Shown: piece by piece, positions 1-7,663 of the stretch
Layout of the letters: each line of letters begins with the position of its first letter
Numbering within the stretch: the stretch's first letter is position 1
Source of the DNA: Acidobacteriota bacterium
GTDB taxonomy: Bacteria > Acidobacteriota > Vicinamibacteria > Vicinamibacterales > SCN-69-37
Reading direction: 5' to 3'
Length of the DNA: 64,000 nucleotides
Assembly (NCBI GenBank): GCA_020853395.1
Contig: JADYYY010000017.1
Coordinates: 1-64,000 of the forward strand
Notes under the pieces: model-generated
The model's database searches: none
The model's input: only the letters and a program-made list of their open reading frames with translations
What the model was told of the DNA's origin: nothing
Position numbers and translations under genes: made by a program

Positions 1-1380
1 GCACCTGCGCGGTCAGGTTGTTCGCCATCGAATTGACGGAGTCGGTCAGGTCCTTCCAGGTGCCGGCGACACCCGGCACCAGGGCCTGGCCGCCCAGCTT
101 GCCCTCGGTGCCCACCTCGCGCGCCACCCGCGTCACCTCGGAGGCGAAGCCGTTCAACTGATCGACCATCGTGTTGATGGTGTTTTTCAGCTCGAGAATC
201 TCGCCTTTAACGTCGACCGCGATCTTGCGCGAGAGATCGCCCTTGGCGACGGCGGTCGTCACCTCGGCGATGTTGCGCACCTGCGTGGTCAGATTCAAAG
301 CCATCGAATTGACGTTGTCGGTCAGGTCCTTCCAGGTGCCGGCGACGCCGGGCACGGTCGCCTGACCGCCGAGCTTGCCCTCGGTGCCGACCTCGCGCGC
401 CACGCGCGTCACCTCCGACGCGAACCCGTTGAGCTGGTCGACCATCGTGTTGATCGTGTCCTTCAGCTCGAGGATCTCGCCCTTCACGTCCACCGTGATC
501 TTGCGCGACAGGTCGCCGCGCGCCACCGCGGTCGTCACCTCGGCGATGTTGCGCACCTGCGCCGTCAGGTTCGCGCCCATCGCGTTCACCGAGTCGGTCA
601 GGTCCTTCCAGGTGCCCGCCACGTCCGGCACCTCGGCGCGGCCGCCGAGCTTGCCCTCGGTGCCGACCTCGCGCGCCACGCGCGAGACCTCCGACGCGAA
701 CGCGTTGAGCTGATCGACCATCGTGTTGATCGTGTCCTTCAGCTCGAGGATCTCGCCCTTGACGTCGACCGTGATCTTGCGCGACAGATCGCCGCGCGCG
801 ACGGCCGTCGTCACGCCCGCGATGTTGCGCACCTGCGCCGTGAGGTTCGACGCCATCGCGTTGACCGAATCGGTCAGGTCCTTCCAGGTGCCGGCCACGC
901 CCGGCACGACCGCCTGGCCGCCGAGCTTGCCGTCGGTGCCGACCTCGCGCGCCACGCGCGTGACCTCGGCGGCGAACCCCCGCAACTGGTCCACCATCGT
1001 GTTGATGGCTTCCTTGAGCTGCAGGATCTCGCCGCGGACGTCCACCGTGATCTTCTTGGACAGGTCGCCGTTGGCCACGGCGATCGTCACGTCCGCGATG
1101 TTGCGGACCTGGGCCGTGAGGTTGCCGGCCATTTGGTTGACCGACTCGGTGAGCTCCTTCCACACGCCCGACACGCCGCGCACCTGCGCCTGGCCGCCGA
1201 GCTTGCCTTCGGTACCGACCTCGCGCGCGACGCGCGTCACCTCGGACGTGAACACCGAGAGCTGATCGATCATTTTGTTGACGAGCCGCGCCGACCGGAG
1301 GAACTCGCCTTCGAGCGGCCGGCCGTCGACCTCGAGCGCCATCGACTGCCCGAGATCGCCCTTGGCGACGGCGCCGACCG
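1..1380 (-). repeat. 276-bp tandem coding repeat (HAMP modules)
   Basis: The DNA repeats with a strict 276-bp period: the same GCACCTGCG-like word recurs at 1, 277, 553 and 829, and a diverged copy sits at 1105. Each unit encodes one 92-residue HAMP module. Copies 1-4 are almost identical at DNA level and copy 5 (1105-1380) is clearly older. This suggests recent unit duplication or gene conversion inside the gene. Confidence 0.9.
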
Positions 1381-1765
1381 CGCGGGTGACCTCCGTCGTC
1401 GGCCAGACGAGGTCGTCGATCAGCATGTTGATCGCCGCCACCTCGTCGGCCCAGCCGCCGACGACCCCCGGCACGGCCATCCGCTGCTTCAGCTTGCCTT
1501 CCTTGCCCACCTCACGCGCCACGCGCGTCGTCTCGCGCGCTCTCCGCTGGCTGACCGCCGCGATCTCGTTGAACGCGTCGGCGATCTTCCCGTCGATGCC
1601 GGTGAGATCGGCCGGAAGCCGTACGGCGAAATCGCCGTCTCGCAGCGACAGCATGGCCGCGAGCAACGCCTTCGAAAATCCCCGGCCGTCGTCGGCCGAC
1701 GCCCCGTTCAGGAGGGCCGCGCCAGAAATCGGATCCCGCGTTGACGCCATGGCAGACGTGTCCAT
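1..1765 (-). CDS. Poly-HAMP sensor (probable hybrid histidine kinase), 5' part
   Basis: N-terminal 588 codons of a gene running off the left edge. The start ATG (1763-1765) has AAGGAG 8 nt upstream. After a ~75-residue lead without membrane segment or signal peptide, the protein is a string of HAMP-type modules of 92 residues, each holding a conserved [11 protein letters not shown] block, then [10 protein letters not shown] and [13 protein letters not shown] blocks. At least four modules are nearly identical and the two N-terminal ones have diverged. Soluble tandem-HAMP arrays of this spacing are known from fungal group III hybrid kinases and bacterial relatives, where GAF, kinase and receiver domains follow. 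Those domains would lie outside the window, so kinase activity is inferred from architecture. It is divergent from the regulator at 1921. Confidence 0.85.
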   Translation of the reverse strand, partial: MDTSAMASTRDPISGAALLNGASADDGRGFSKALLAAMLSLRDGDFAVRLPADLTGIDGKIADAFNEIAAVSQRRARETTRVAREVGKEGKLKQRMAVPGVVGGWADEVAAINMLIDDLVWPTTEVTRAVGAVAKGDLGQSMALEVDGRPLEGEFLRSARLVNKMIDQLSVFTSEVTRVAREVGTEGKLGGQAQVRGVSGVWKELTESVNQMAGNLTAQVRNIADVTIAVANGDLSKKITVDVRGEILQLKEAINTMVDQLRGFAAEVTRVAREVGTDGKLGGQAVVPGVAGTWKDLTDSVNAMASNLTAQVRNIAGVTTAVARGDLSRKITVDVKGEILELKDTINTMVDQLNAFASEVSRVAREVGTEGKLGGRAEVPDVAGTWKDLTDSVNAMGANLTAQVRNIAEVTTAVARGDLSRKITVDVKGEILELKDTINTMVDQLNGFASEVTRVAREVGTEGKLGGQATVPGVAGTWKDLTDNVNSMALNLTTQVRNIAEVTTAVAKGDLSRKIAVDVKGEILELKNTINTMVDQLNGFASEVTRVAREVGTEGKLGGQALVPGVAGTWKDLTDSVNSMANNLTAQV

Positions 1766-1920
1766 CGATGAGCTCCTTGCCCTCGACCTGGAAACAGAGC
1801 TGTCGCGGAGTGTTCGTGCCTGGGAGAGTGACAGTTGTATCAGATTCACCCATGAGGGCAAAGCCTGCCTCATGTCATCGCCCGATGGACTGGCGGCGAT
1901 CGATTGATAGGATGCGTCGG

Positions 1921-2313
1921 ATGGCCTCGGGGTCGGAACTGCCGACCGAGCTCCGCTCGTTCCTGTCGGCGTGCATCGATTCGATCGAGTCGATGGAAGT
2001 GCTGATCGGCCTGCGGGCGTCCGCCAGACCGTGGACGGCGCGCGAGGTCAGCGGCGCCTTCAACCTCGGCGAGAACGCGAGCCGCAGCGTGCTCGAGGCG
2101 CTGGTGGCTCGCGGTCTCGTGGGCGTCCACAAGCACGACGAGCTGGCATACTTCTACGATCCGAAGAGTGATAACCTGCGCCGCTACACCGACCTGCTGG
2201 CGCAGCACCACGCGATCGACCGGAACGCCGTCGTCGCCTTCGTCAGCTCGCGGTCGCGCGGCGCGTTGAAGTCGTTCTCGGACGCCTTCGATCTCCGCGA
2301 GCCCAAACCGTGA
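1921..2313 (+). CDS. Winged-helix transcriptional regulator, hypothetical
   Basis: A 130-residue cytoplasmic protein. Residues ~20-85 read as a winged helix: a helix with [10 protein letters not shown], then [20 protein letters not shown] as recognition helix and wing, then a tyrosine-containing strand. No effector domain is visible. The start is chosen at 1921 because a TAGGAT box lies exactly 7 nt before it with no Shine-Dalgarno, fitting a leaderless start. An in-frame ATG at 1912 overlaps that box. Its TGA overlaps the ATG of the next membrane gene, so the three genes to 2832 form one operon. The target is unknown; control of the two membrane proteins or of the divergent sensor gene is a guess. 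Confidence 0.75.
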   Translation: MASGSELPTELRSFLSACIDSIESMEVLIGLRASARPWTAREVSGAFNLGENASRSVLEALVARGLVGVHKHDELAYFYDPKSDNLRRYTDLLAQHHAIDRNAVVAFVSSRSRGALKSFSDAFDLREPKP

Positions 2314-2573
2314 TGGCGACCGCTGTCTACGTCCTCTGCGCGGCAACGAGCGGCGTGTGCGCGGCGCTGCTCCTGCGGATGTACCGCCGTACCAAGGCCC
2401 GCCTGCTGCTCTGGTGCACGCTCTCGTTCCTCGGGTGGACGATCTCCAACGTCCTCGTCATCGTGGACCTGGTGATCCTGCCGGCCGACATCGACCTGTC
2501 GCTGCTGCGCGTCGGCTCGGCGCTCTCTTCGATGGCGCTGCTGCTCGTCGGGCTCATCTGGTATGGCGACTAG
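2313..2573 (+). CDS. Small membrane protein, DUF5985-like (first of pair)
   Basis: An 86-residue protein with three predicted membrane helices (about residues 1-20, 30-52 and 62-84) and a basic loop RMYRRTK after the first. The ATG overlaps the stop of the preceding regulator, and the 3' end overlaps the next gene by 11 nt, so translation is probably coupled. Size, three-helix topology and pairing with a similar gene resemble the DUF5985 family, whose function is unknown. The family assignment is from memory of its features, not from a search. Confidence 0.65.
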   Translation: MATAVYVLCAATSGVCAALLLRMYRRTKARLLLWCTLSFLGWTISNVLVIVDLVILPADIDLSLLRVGSALSSMALLLVGLIWYGD

Positions 2574-2832
2574 CCTGCTCGTCACCTTCCTGCGCGGTGC
2601 CGTCGCGATGAGCTGCATCGTCGCCGCGCTGCTCTTCTTCAGGTTCTGGCGGACGACGGTCGATCGGCTGTTCCTGTGGTTCGCGCTGGCGTTCGTGTTC
2701 CTGGCGGCGAGCTACACGGCGCAAGGCACGATGCCGCTCGCGACCGACTGGCGGGTCTACGTCTTCGGCGTCCGCCTGGCGGGGTTCTGCCTCATGCTCT
2801 TCGGAATCTACGAGAAGAACGTGCGCCGCTGA
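2563..2832 (+). CDS. Small membrane protein, DUF5985-like (second of pair)
   Basis: An 89-residue protein with the same plan as its upstream neighbour: helix, short basic loop (FRFWRTTVDR), hydrophobic helix rich in Phe and Ala, then a third helix ending GIYEKNVRR. The two are probably diverged duplicates working as a heteromeric membrane pair. The start lies inside the upstream gene (11-nt overlap). Function is unknown. Confidence 0.65.
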   Translation: MATSLLVTFLRGAVAMSCIVAALLFFRFWRTTVDRLFLWFALAFVFLAASYTAQGTMPLATDWRVYVFGVRLAGFCLMLFGIYEKNVRR

Positions 2833-2859
2833 GACGTCGACGTTCCACGGCGGCGAGAC

Positions 2860-3258
2860 TCAAGTCGAGTCGGCGCGGCTCGATCCGTCGAGCAGCCGCC
2901 GCACTTCGGCGACGAGCTGCTCGGGCAGACAGGGCTTGGTGATGAACGCGTCGCACCCGGCCTGCCGGGCGCTCTCGGACGCGCCTGCCAGAGCATGACC
3001 GGTCAACGCGACGACCGGGATGTGGCTCGTGCGCGCGTCACGTTTCAGATGCTGGGTCGCCGTCCAACCGTCCATGCCCGGCAGCGAGAGGTCCATGAGG
3101 ATCACGTCGGGCCGGAGGTCGAACGCCTGCTCGATGGCGTCGAGCCCCGTGCTGGCTTCGGCGACGCGGAAGCCGGAATACCGGAGGTACTCGGCGTACA
3201 TCTCGCGCGCGTCCTGGAAATCGTCCACGACGAGCACCAGCGGGCGTGAGTCAACCAT
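2860..3258 (-). CDS. Single-domain response regulator (CheY-like)
   Basis: A 132-residue receiver domain with no output domain. The acidic pair is Asp12-Asp13, the phosphoacceptor Asp56 sits in VILMDLSLPGMDGW, the signalling Thr86 in VVALTGHAL and the conserved Lys108 in FITKP. It probably receives phosphate from a hybrid kinase as a relay protein. The poly-HAMP sensor 1 kb away is a candidate partner, but the link is only proximity. The start is taken at 3258 (MVDSRP); an in-frame ATG at 3285 would add nine unconserved residues and overlaps a TACAAT box that could be a -10 element. It is convergent with the membrane pair. Confidence 0.9.
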   Translation of the reverse strand: MVDSRPLVLVVDDFQDAREMYAEYLRYSGFRVAEASTGLDAIEQAFDLRPDVILMDLSLPGMDGWTATQHLKRDARTSHIPVVALTGHALAGASESARQAGCDAFITKPCLPEQLVAEVRRLLDGSSRADST

Positions 3259-3459
3259 GAAAGGTGGCGGCAGCCACGTGCGCATTGTAGACCCGCGCGC
3301 CAGCAGGCGATGGCCCGCGTCGACGATCGGTGAGCGCCTGCGTCAGAACCTGTGTCTGGCTCAGTCGGATTGCGGCTGTCATCGGCGGACGGCGGCGAGG
3401 GTTCCACCGCTCTCCAGCGCGGCTCGCGGATTGACCACGGGCCTCCGCCGTGACCGCCT

Positions 3460-5022
3460 TCAGGTGGATTCAGGGCGCGAAGGCTGCGGCTCGAACTCGG
3501 CGAGCGGAGACTCCGCCGGTCCGGACATCACCTCGCCGGTGGGCCGAAAACGCGACCCGTGGCACGGGCAGTCCCACGTCCGTTCCGCCTCGTTCCAGCC
3601 CACCACGCACCCCATGTGGGGGCAGATGGCCGACCGCAGGATCGTGGCGCCGTCGCTCTGCCGGAAGGCGGCCACGCGCTGACCGTCCAGGTCGAGCACC
3701 CGCCCTTCGCCGCGCGGCACGTCACGAAGGAACCGTGTATCGGTCCCGGCAAACCGATCGCGGATCAGGTAGTACGGGTAGTCGCTGTTCTCCTTGATGT
3801 AGTCCCAGAGTCCGCCACGGATTCTCGTCCGGCCGATGTCGAACACGCCCGTCCAGGGATTCGATCGGCCGAGCACATGGTCGCAGGCCATCATGCCCGA
3901 CAGCGTGCCGAACGTCATGCCGTTGCCGGCGAATCCAGTCGCGCTGAACTGATGAGGCGAGATTTCACCGATGAGCGGAAGCCCATCCGCCGTCTCGATG
4001 ACCTGTCCCGACCAGCGGTACGCGGGTTCGACGACGGGCACGATCTGCTTCAGAGACGCCGCGAGCCTGTCATAGCAGGCGTGCTCGTCCTCGATCTGGC
4101 CGGTCTTGTGGTCTTGACCGCCGTAGATCACGAACGGCTCGCCGCCGGTGTCGTCGATGCGCAGGTAGGAGTACGGATCGCCGGTATCCCAGAAGAGCGC
4201 GTCCGGCACGACGCCGGCAGCCACGGGCGCGGCCACGACGTAGCTGCTGTAGAGCGCGAGCTTCGTCTGGAGCAGCGTCGCGCGCACGAGGCCCGCATTG
4301 CCCACGAGCGGCGTGTGCGTGGCGATCACCACGTGCTGACACGACAGCGTGTGGCGCCCGGACGTGACCGTCAATGGCTCTTCCGAGAACTCCTCGGCCG
4401 CCGAGTGTTCGAAGATCCGGCCGCCGCCCGCGATGACGGCGCGAGCCAGGCCCGACAGATACGCCAGCGGATGGATGCGCGCCTGGTGCTCGTACCGGAC
4501 CCCGGGCGCATGGACGACCGGCACGTCGCCCACGAACGACGCGTCGAAGCCCAGCGCCCTCGCGAGATCCGCCTCGTCCCTCAGCGCCGCCGATTCGTCA
4601 TCACGCGCGTCGATCGGTGCGTGCAGGTAGCCCGGCACCCACGTGAACCCGCAAGCGAGGCGCTCGCTGCGCACGATCTCGTCAATCTGCGCGATCGCCG
4701 CGAGCCCGGCGTCCCAGACCGCCTGCGCGTGATCGCGCCCGAACGCGCTCACGAGCGCGCCCAGCCCAAGGTCCGTCACCATCGTGAGGTGCGCCGTCGT
4801 GTGCCCCGTGTCGATCCGCCCGCAGCGATCCCGTTCGAGCACCGCGACCGTCCGGCCGGCTTTCGTCAGTAGATACGCCGCGGTCAATCCGGTCACGCCG
4901 CCGCCGACGATGACGACGTCCACGGTGAGGCTGCGGTCGAGCGCGGGAAACGCCGGAAGCGCAGCGGACTGCATCCAGTACGGCGTCGTCGTCACTCCAG
5001 CCAGATGGTTGTGGGTCGCCAT
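3460..5022 (-). CDS. FAD-dependent oxidoreductase with C-terminal Rieske domain
   Basis: A 520-residue protein with two parts. The first ~400 residues are a DAAO-type flavin oxidoreductase, with VVIVGGGVTGL binding FAD near residues 36-46, an ERD motif after it, and a GNGMTFG motif near the flavin in the C-terminal half. The last ~90 residues are a Rieske 2Fe-2S domain with ligands C467-x-H469 and C485-x2-H488. Such fusions pass electrons from the flavin to the cluster; the substrate, probably an amine or amino acid, is unknown. The start at 5022 has GGGAGG just upstream; an ORF extension to 5115 is ignored. It is head-to-head with another flavin oxidoreductase 43 nt away. No signal peptide is seen. 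Confidence 0.9.
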   Translation of the reverse strand: MATHNHLAGVTTTPYWMQSAALPAFPALDRSLTVDVVIVGGGVTGLTAAYLLTKAGRTVAVLERDRCGRIDTGHTTAHLTMVTDLGLGALVSAFGRDHAQAVWDAGLAAIAQIDEIVRSERLACGFTWVPGYLHAPIDARDDESAALRDEADLARALGFDASFVGDVPVVHAPGVRYEHQARIHPLAYLSGLARAVIAGGGRIFEHSAAEEFSEEPLTVTSGRHTLSCQHVVIATHTPLVGNAGLVRATLLQTKLALYSSYVVAAPVAAGVVPDALFWDTGDPYSYLRIDDTGGEPFVIYGGQDHKTGQIEDEHACYDRLAASLKQIVPVVEPAYRWSGQVIETADGLPLIGEISPHQFSATGFAGNGMTFGTLSGMMACDHVLGRSNPWTGVFDIGRTRIRGGLWDYIKENSDYPYYLIRDRFAGTDTRFLRDVPRGEGRVLDLDGQRVAAFRQSDGATILRSAICPHMGCVVGWNEAERTWDCPCHGSRFRPTGEVMSGPAESPLAEFEPQPSRPEST

Positions 5023-5065
5023 CACGTCCTCCCGTTGCTTGATCGAAAGCAAGCCTCCCGCCAAG

Positions 5066-6304
5066 ATGGGCGATGTCATGGGGACGCTCTGGATCGGCCG
5101 CTCGGTGTGGCTCACTCATCCATCGCCGGTGCGAGGAAGACCGTACCGGGCGCTCCGAGGCCACCTGGATGTCGACGTGGTGGTCGTGGGCGGCGGCATG
5201 ACCGGCGCCGCGATCGCCTGGCGGTTCGCGTCGGCCGGCGTGCGCGTCGCCGTGCTGGAGGCCGGCCGGGTGGGTCGAGGCAGCACTGCCGTCAGCACAG
5301 CGATGGTGATGCGTGAGCCGGATCGGGACGTCGTGGACCTCACGGCGCGGTACGGCGCGCGCGCCGTGACGCGCCTGTGGCGGCTCGCGGGCGAGGCGAT
5401 CCGCGACTACGTCCGCACGCTCCGGCGGCTGCGGATCCCCTGCGACCTCGAACGCGTGGACTCCGTGTTCTACGCGCTCGATGCCGCGGGGGCCGCGCGT
5501 CTCCGGCGGGAATGGCAGCGCCGGCGGACGCTCGGCCTGGACGCCGCGTGGCTCGAGGCGGCGGCGCTCCGGCGGATCGCGGGTCTGCGCGCCGTCGCCG
5601 GCATCCGCTCGCGCGGCAACCTGCAGATGAACCCGTACGCCGCGTGCGTCGGGCTGATGTCGGCCTCGTCAGACGCGGGCGCGCGCGTCTTCGAACGGTC
5701 GCCGGTCTCGCGCATCGTCGCGCGGCGGGGCGCCGTCGACGTCGAGACATCTGCCGGCAGCGTTCGAGCCGAGCGCGTCGTCATCGCGACCGGATATGCG
5801 ACGCCGGCGTTCAAGCCCCTCGCAGCCCGCTTCCAACTCCAGCACACCTATGTGATCGCCACCGCGCCAGTCGCCGGTCGCACGCCGCCCAGACAGGTGA
5901 TGTCGTGGAGTGCGGAGCGGCCGTATCACTACGCGCGCTGGACCGGCGATGGCCAACTGCTCCTTGGCGGCGGCGACCGGCCGCGCGTTCCAACCGCACG
6001 GCGCCGGCGGATGCTGCGCGATGAAGCCCAGCGGCTGCGGGAACACGCCGAGCGATTGTTTCCGGCGCTCGGTCGATGCCGAGTCCACGCCGCGTGGGAA
6101 GGGCTCTTCGCGACGACGCCGGACAGCCTGCCCTACATCGGGCCTCACCGCCGATATCCCGGCCACCTGTTCGCGCTGGGCTACGGCGGCAACGGCATGA
6201 CTTTCGGCTTCCTCGCCGCCAGGCTCCTGCTTGAGCAGTACCGAGGCATCCGGTCGCCCGATCACGCGCTGTTCGCGTTCAATCGGAAGGCGAAGCGCCG
6301 ATAG
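5066..6304 (+). CDS. DAAO-type FAD-dependent oxidoreductase
   Basis: A 412-residue single-domain flavoprotein. The dinucleotide-binding motif VDVVVVGGGMTGAAIAW lies near residue 30, followed by VAVLEAGRVGRGST for the ribose site. The C-terminal part has GYGGNGMTFGF, matching the Rieske-fused neighbour, so the two are related. The usual role is oxidation of secondary or primary amines or amino acids with transfer of electrons to oxygen or a carrier. Of the starts at 5066 and 5078, neither has a strong Shine-Dalgarno. The promoter must lie in or near the 43-nt gap shared with the divergent gene, which suggests joint control. Confidence 0.88.
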   Translation: MGDVMGTLWIGRSVWLTHPSPVRGRPYRALRGHLDVDVVVVGGGMTGAAIAWRFASAGVRVAVLEAGRVGRGSTAVSTAMVMREPDRDVVDLTARYGARAVTRLWRLAGEAIRDYVRTLRRLRIPCDLERVDSVFYALDAAGAARLRREWQRRRTLGLDAAWLEAAALRRIAGLRAVAGIRSRGNLQMNPYAACVGLMSASSDAGARVFERSPVSRIVARRGAVDVETSAGSVRAERVVIATGYATPAFKPLAARFQLQHTYVIATAPVAGRTPPRQVMSWSAERPYHYARWTGDGQLLLGGGDRPRVPTARRRRMLRDEAQRLREHAERLFPALGRCRVHAAWEGLFATTPDSLPYIGPHRRYPGHLFALGYGGNGMTFGFLAARLLLEQYRGIRSPDHALFAFNRKAKRR

Positions 6305-6322
6305 AGCGAGCCGCGGGGAGGG

Positions 6323-7504
6323 TCATCTCAGCAGACGATCGACCGCGACGCCGAGCCGCTCGACGTCCGCCGGGTCGTTGTAGACCTGCGCCGACACTCG
6401 CACCCAGAGGCGTCCGCGCCAGGCCTGGAGCTGCACCTCGATGCGCGCCTCGGTCAGCAGCGCGAGGCGAACGCGATCCGCGTCGGCATCCGTCGATCCA
6501 GCCCGGTCCGGGAGCGGAACGGTGACCATCGCGCCGATCATGTCGCGGGGCGCCTCGACCGTCGTCTGCCAGCGCCGGCCGAGCATCGCACCCGCCGTCC
6601 AGGCAAGGTCGTGCACGTAGTCGCGCACCGCGGGCCACCCCCAGTCCTCGAGCGCGGCCACTCCTTCCGGCGCGGCCAGCCACGGGCTGGGATCGAACGT
6701 GCCGTTCCAGTCGAACTCGGCGTGGAATCCGCGATCGAGCCCCCACGAGACCACCGGGTGGTGCAACGCCGGCTGCCGATCGCGCTGCGCCCACAGGATG
6801 CCGCACGGCCTCGGAGCGTGCGCCCACTTGTGGAGATTCGCGGCGTACCAGTCCACCTCGAGCGACGGGATGTCGAGGTCGATCGCGCCTGGCACGTGCG
6901 CGCCGTCCACCAGCACCGGCACGCCCGCTGCACGACAGAGCGCGGAGATCTCGGCGATGGGCAGCACGAGCGCGGTCATCGCCGTGATGTGGTCGATGAC
7001 GAGCAGCCGGGTGCGCGGACCCAGCGCATCGCGGATCGCGGCGACGACGACGCCGCGATCGCGAATCGGAAACGGCATGACGAGCGTGCGCACGGCAGCG
7101 CCGGCGCGCGCAGCCGCGTAGCGGGCGGCATTCGCGATCGCCCCGTACGCAAGGTCGGCGACGACCACCTCGTCGCCAGGCCGCAAGTCGTATGACTGCA
7201 GCACGGCGTTGAGCCCGACGGTGACGTTCGAGACGAAGACCAGATCGTCTGCGTCGGCGCCGACGAACGCCGCGATGGGTCGCATCGCCTCGCGCAGCCG
7301 GCCTTCGGCCCGCCATGGCATCGGCATCGCTCCCGACAGCTCACGCAGCAGGTACTGCGCCGGCTGGCGTTCGATCGCGTCGCGGATGGCCTGCTGCGCG
7401 GCGAGCACGCGCGAAGGCGGCGCCCCGAGCGTACCGTGGTTCAAGTACGTGATGTCGGGATCCAGGAGCCAGTGCTGGAGGAAGTCTCGACCGAACGACG
7501 GCAT
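6323..7504 (-). CDS. Class V aminotransferase-fold PLP enzyme (isopenicillin-N epimerase-like)
   Basis: A 393-residue PLP-dependent enzyme. The N-terminal YLNHGTLGAPP motif, Asp200 and His203 in VLVDGAHVPG, and the Schiff-base Lys226 in AANLHKWAHAP define the class V fold. The family includes CefD epimerases, cysteine desulfurases and cysteine lyases. A GILWAQ segment and the HHPVVSWG stretch favour the epimerase-like subgroup, but the substrate is unclear. The start at 7504 lies 5 nt after TAGAAT and lacks a Shine-Dalgarno. The gene is convergent with the flavoprotein ending at 6304, 18 nt away. Confidence 0.88.
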   Translation of the reverse strand: MPSFGRDFLQHWLLDPDITYLNHGTLGAPPSRVLAAQQAIRDAIERQPAQYLLRELSGAMPMPWRAEGRLREAMRPIAAFVGADADDLVFVSNVTVGLNAVLQSYDLRPGDEVVVADLAYGAIANAARYAAARAGAAVRTLVMPFPIRDRGVVVAAIRDALGPRTRLLVIDHITAMTALVLPIAEISALCRAAGVPVLVDGAHVPGAIDLDIPSLEVDWYAANLHKWAHAPRPCGILWAQRDRQPALHHPVVSWGLDRGFHAEFDWNGTFDPSPWLAAPEGVAALEDWGWPAVRDYVHDLAWTAGAMLGRRWQTTVEAPRDMIGAMVTVPLPDRAGSTDADADRVRLALLTEARIEVQLQAWRGRLWVRVSAQVYNDPADVERLGVAVDRLLR

Positions 7505-7590
7505 GACGGATTCTAGCCGCAGGCCGTCCGCCTGCCCGCCGTGCACGCACGCCGCTCGCGTATCGAGGAGCTCGTCACGCACGACCTGCC

Positions 7591-7637
7591 GACCCGCCGG
7601 TAGCGAGTGAGGCCGTGCCCCATCCAGCCGGCGGGTC
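7591..7637 (-). terminator. Possible terminator after TonB receptor gene
   Basis: Ten-base perfect inverted repeat GACCCGCCGG / CCGGCGGGTC (7591-7600 and 7628-7637) with a 27-nt loop, in the gap between the receptor stop and the aminotransferase gene. The long loop and lack of a T-run on the minus strand make this weak. Confidence 0.3.
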
Positions 7638-7663
7638 TTTCTGTCCATCGCGGGGCCGGCCGA

